From positions 1 to 5,634 of the forward strand of contig CACYNZ010000250.1 in assembly GCA_902775835.1 (NCBI GenBank): a stretch of 5,634 nt of DNA, read 5' to 3'. The translations under genes and the position numbers were made by a program. The notes beneath the pieces are model-generated. The model saw nothing but the letters and a program-made list of their open reading frames with translations, was not told the DNA's origin and did no database searches. Each line of letters opens with the position of its first letter. Within the stretch, counting starts at the first letter, position 1. Shown here one piece after another: positions 4,492 through 5,634 of the stretch. The stretch is from an uncultured Eubacteriales bacterium. Lineage in GTDB: Bacteria; Bacillota_A; Clostridia; Christensenellales; Aristaeellaceae.

Positions 4492-5271
4492 ATGACAGAA
4501 GGGTACAAAAAGGCTGCCGGTGTGACATTATATCCAAAACGTGGGACGCTGTCCCACAAATTGACGTGGAGCCACTATTACGAGATTCTGAAGCTGGATG
4601 ATCCATTGGAGATCAGCTTCTATGCCAAGGAAACCGAAATCGAGCATTGGAGCGTCCGCGAGCTGAAACGGCAGATGAAAAGCATGCTTTTCCATCGTTT
4701 GGCGTTGAGCAAAGACAAGGAAGGTGTGCTTCGTCTTGCTCAAAACGGCGTAGAGATTCAGAAGGCGGAGGATATAATCAGAGATCCGCTCGTCCTGGAA
4801 TTTGCAGGAATCCCGGCAAGAGATATGATCTTGGAAAAAGATATTGAAGATGCACTGATGCGGAACCTGGAAACCTTTCTGCTGGAATTGGGAAAAGGGT
4901 TCGCCTTTGTTGCCCGGCAATACCGCATGAATATCGGTGGGCGGCAATTCTATTGCGACCTGGTATTCTATCATCGGATATTCAAATGCTTCGTGCTGAT
5001 TGATCTCAAACGGGGTGAAATCACGCATGAAGACATTGGGCAGATGAATCTCTATCTGAACTACATCAAAGCCGAAGAAAACGAACCGGACGATAATGAG
5101 CCAATTGGCATCGTGCTGGGAGCCTTTAAGGACAAGCTGTTAATGGAATACGCTCTCCAGGGAATATCCAATCAGCTGTTCGTTACCCGATATATGCTTT
5201 ATTTACCTGACCGAGCGCAGTTCCAGCATGAATTGGATAAGCTCCTGAGCGAAAACGAACGAAAAGAATAA
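4492..5271 (+). CDS. yhcG: YhcG/DUF1016-family PD-(D/E)xK nuclease, N-terminally truncated, 259 residues
   Basis: YhcG-type proteins are predicted nucleases often found in restriction-modification and defence islands. The protein enters the family at LTWSHYYEILKLDDPLEISF, continues through HWSVRELKRQMKSMLFHRL and VLEFAGIPARD, and carries a PD-(D/E)xK core: the RQYRMNIGGRQFYCDLVFYH strand with Asp156, then VLIDLKRG with Asp171 and Lys173 (the usual Glu is Asp), then IGQMNLYLNYI and YALQGISNQLFVTRYML. The catalytic C-terminal half looks complete, but roughly the first 100 residues of the usual 340-370 (DUF1016_N) are absent. A TAA sits immediately before the ATG, and no good ribosome binding site precedes it (GGAGAAGGGG is about 27 bases away). 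It lies 39 bases after the HAD stop and is more A+T-rich than the Ro60-like gene, suggesting separate acquisition. It may be inactive. Confidence 0.8.
   Translation: MTEGYKKAAGVTLYPKRGTLSHKLTWSHYYEILKLDDPLEISFYAKETEIEHWSVRELKRQMKSMLFHRLALSKDKEGVLRLAQNGVEIQKAEDIIRDPLVLEFAGIPARDMILEKDIEDALMRNLETFLLELGKGFAFVARQYRMNIGGRQFYCDLVFYHRIFKCFVLIDLKRGEITHEDIGQMNLYLNYIKAEENEPDDNEPIGIVLGAFKDKLLMEYALQGISNQLFVTRYMLYLPDRAQFQHELDKLLSENERKE
4541..4557. repeat. Perfect 7-bp inverted repeat near the YhcG fragment start
   Basis: GTGGGAC (4541-4547) and GTCCCAC (4551-4557) flank GCT. It lies within the first 22 codons of the YhcG fragment, next to where family homology begins, so it may mark the truncation junction. 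It may also be coincidental within the codons for RGTLSH. Confidence 0.35.
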
Positions 5272-5343
5272 TTCGACGTGTATCCGTTACCCTTTAGAAC
5301 GAAGAAAGCCCAGAGAAATCAAGCCTTTCCGGGTATTCATTTG

Positions 5344-5378
5344 GGGCAGGACGATCTTGTTGGTCGTCCTGCCCTTTT
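5344..5378 (+). terminator. Strong intrinsic terminator after the YhcG gene
   Basis: GGGCAGGACGA (5344-5354) pairs perfectly over 11 bp with TCGTCCTGCCC (5364-5374); the loop is nine bases and TTTT follows (5375-5378). It lies 73 bases after the YhcG stop and closes that transcription unit. The 72 bases between the stop and the hairpin hold no ORF that I can support. Confidence 0.8.
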
Positions 5379-5380
5379 AT

Positions 5381-5397
5381 AAGCCGGTTTACGGCTT
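5381..5397 (+). other. Short hairpin in the leader of the last ORF
   Basis: AAGCCG (5381-5386) pairs with CGGCTT (5392-5397) around GTTTA. It directly follows the terminator and precedes the ribosome binding site AAAAGGAG (5411-5418). It could be a second, weaker stop for upstream transcription or a leader structure. Confidence 0.3.
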
Positions 5398-5428
5398 CTC
5401 ACACGAATCAAAAAGGAGAAATAACAGT

Positions 5429-5536
5429 ATGGAAAACATGATGATTACTATCAATGAGAATGAAATCAAGCAGCCTTTCACAATCTTCACTATGCTGACA
5501 TATAAGCTGGAAGAGAGAGGAAGCCCTCACTTCTAA
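5429..5536 (+). CDS. Small ORF, 35 residues, unknown function
   Basis: The ATG at 5429 has a strong ribosome binding site (AAAAGGAG, 5411-5418, spacing about 10). The product starts MENMMITINENEIKQPFTIF, is mixed hydrophobic and charged with no clear membrane segment, and ends after LEERGSPHF. Its leader sits behind the terminator at 5344-5378, so it should have its own promoter, but none stands out. The strong initiation signal, abrupt end and A+T-rich composition suggest either a small protein of a mobile element or the first residues of a gene cut by deletion. I do not recognise a family. The bases after the stop up to the window edge hold no further ORF of note. Confidence 0.5.
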   Translation: MENMMITINENEIKQPFTIFTMLTYKLEERGSPHF

Positions 5537-5604
5537 GTGTAAGCGAAAGTGGTGGGAGTATGTCACTTCAAGGAATTTCCAGATTATCTACATTGAACGC
5601 ATTC

Positions 5605-5634
5605 GAGCTTAGTGCCCAATAAGCACAAGCTCTT
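5605..5634 (+). terminator. Terminator-like hairpin at the window edge
   Basis: GAGCTT (5605-5610) plus GTGC (5612-5615) pairs with GCAC (5623-5626) plus AAGCTC (5627-5632): ten pairs with one bulged A (5611) and loop CCAATAA. The last two bases are TT; the rest of any T-run is outside the window. It follows the 35-residue ORF by 68 bases. Confidence 0.5.

Noticed and set aside
1..5634. CRISPR arrays, insertion sequences or attachment-site repeats
   Set aside because: No regularly spaced repeats, transposase or long terminal repeats were found; the tRNA-like 3' end is not duplicated elsewhere in the window.

Overview
The window looks like an accessory or repair-islet stretch of a moderately G+C-rich Clostridia-type Bacillota chromosome. 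This is inferred from strong AAGGAGG-type ribosome binding sites, sigma-A-like promoters, and the protein families present (small XRE regulator, VapB antitoxin, DUF4143-type ATPase remnant, YhcG/DUF1016 nuclease). All convincing genes lie on the + strand. The species cannot be named from the sequence.

Layout. Positions 1-98 hold the C-terminal end of an unrecognised protein. Positions 127-396 form a tidy mini transcription unit: promoter, strong Shine-Dalgarno, 44-codon ORF, intrinsic terminator. A 78-residue XRE-type helix-turn-helix regulator follows (422-658), with a 9-bp hairpin spanning its stop codon. About 640 bases without a convincing gene come next (659-1301), but they are rich in RNA structure. 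They include a tRNA-like sequence (884-953) that carries the tRNA core invariants and a normal acceptor stem, D-arm and T-arm, but an abnormal anticodon arm. A multi-branched RNA candidate (977-1123) follows, closed by an 8-bp long-range stem around four hairpins.

Directly downstream is a 485-residue protein of the TROVE (Ro60)/DUF2828 type with a C-terminal von Willebrand A domain (1302-2759), overlapped by a small acidic ORF (2740-2925). Ro60-type proteins bind structured Y RNAs, and one bacterial Y RNA class (YrlA) mimics tRNA. The neighbourhood of a Ro60-like gene, a tRNA-like RNA and a branched RNA is therefore the most interesting part of the window, and may be an undescribed Ro ribonucleoprotein locus. 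The functional link is inference.

The second half is a graveyard with survivors: an intact VapB antitoxin (3070-3312) beside a decayed VapC toxin (start codon lost, two single-base frameshifts), then a good promoter and ribosome binding site leading into only the first 23 or so codons of a DUF4143-type AAA ATPase. A HAD-family hydrolase with divergent catalytic motifs (about 3916-4452) follows and may now use that orphaned promoter. Next is an N-terminally truncated YhcG/DUF1016 PD-(D/E)xK nuclease (4492-5271), a strong terminator (5344-5378), a 35-residue ORF with a strong ribosome binding site (5429-5536) and a terminator-like hairpin at the window edge.
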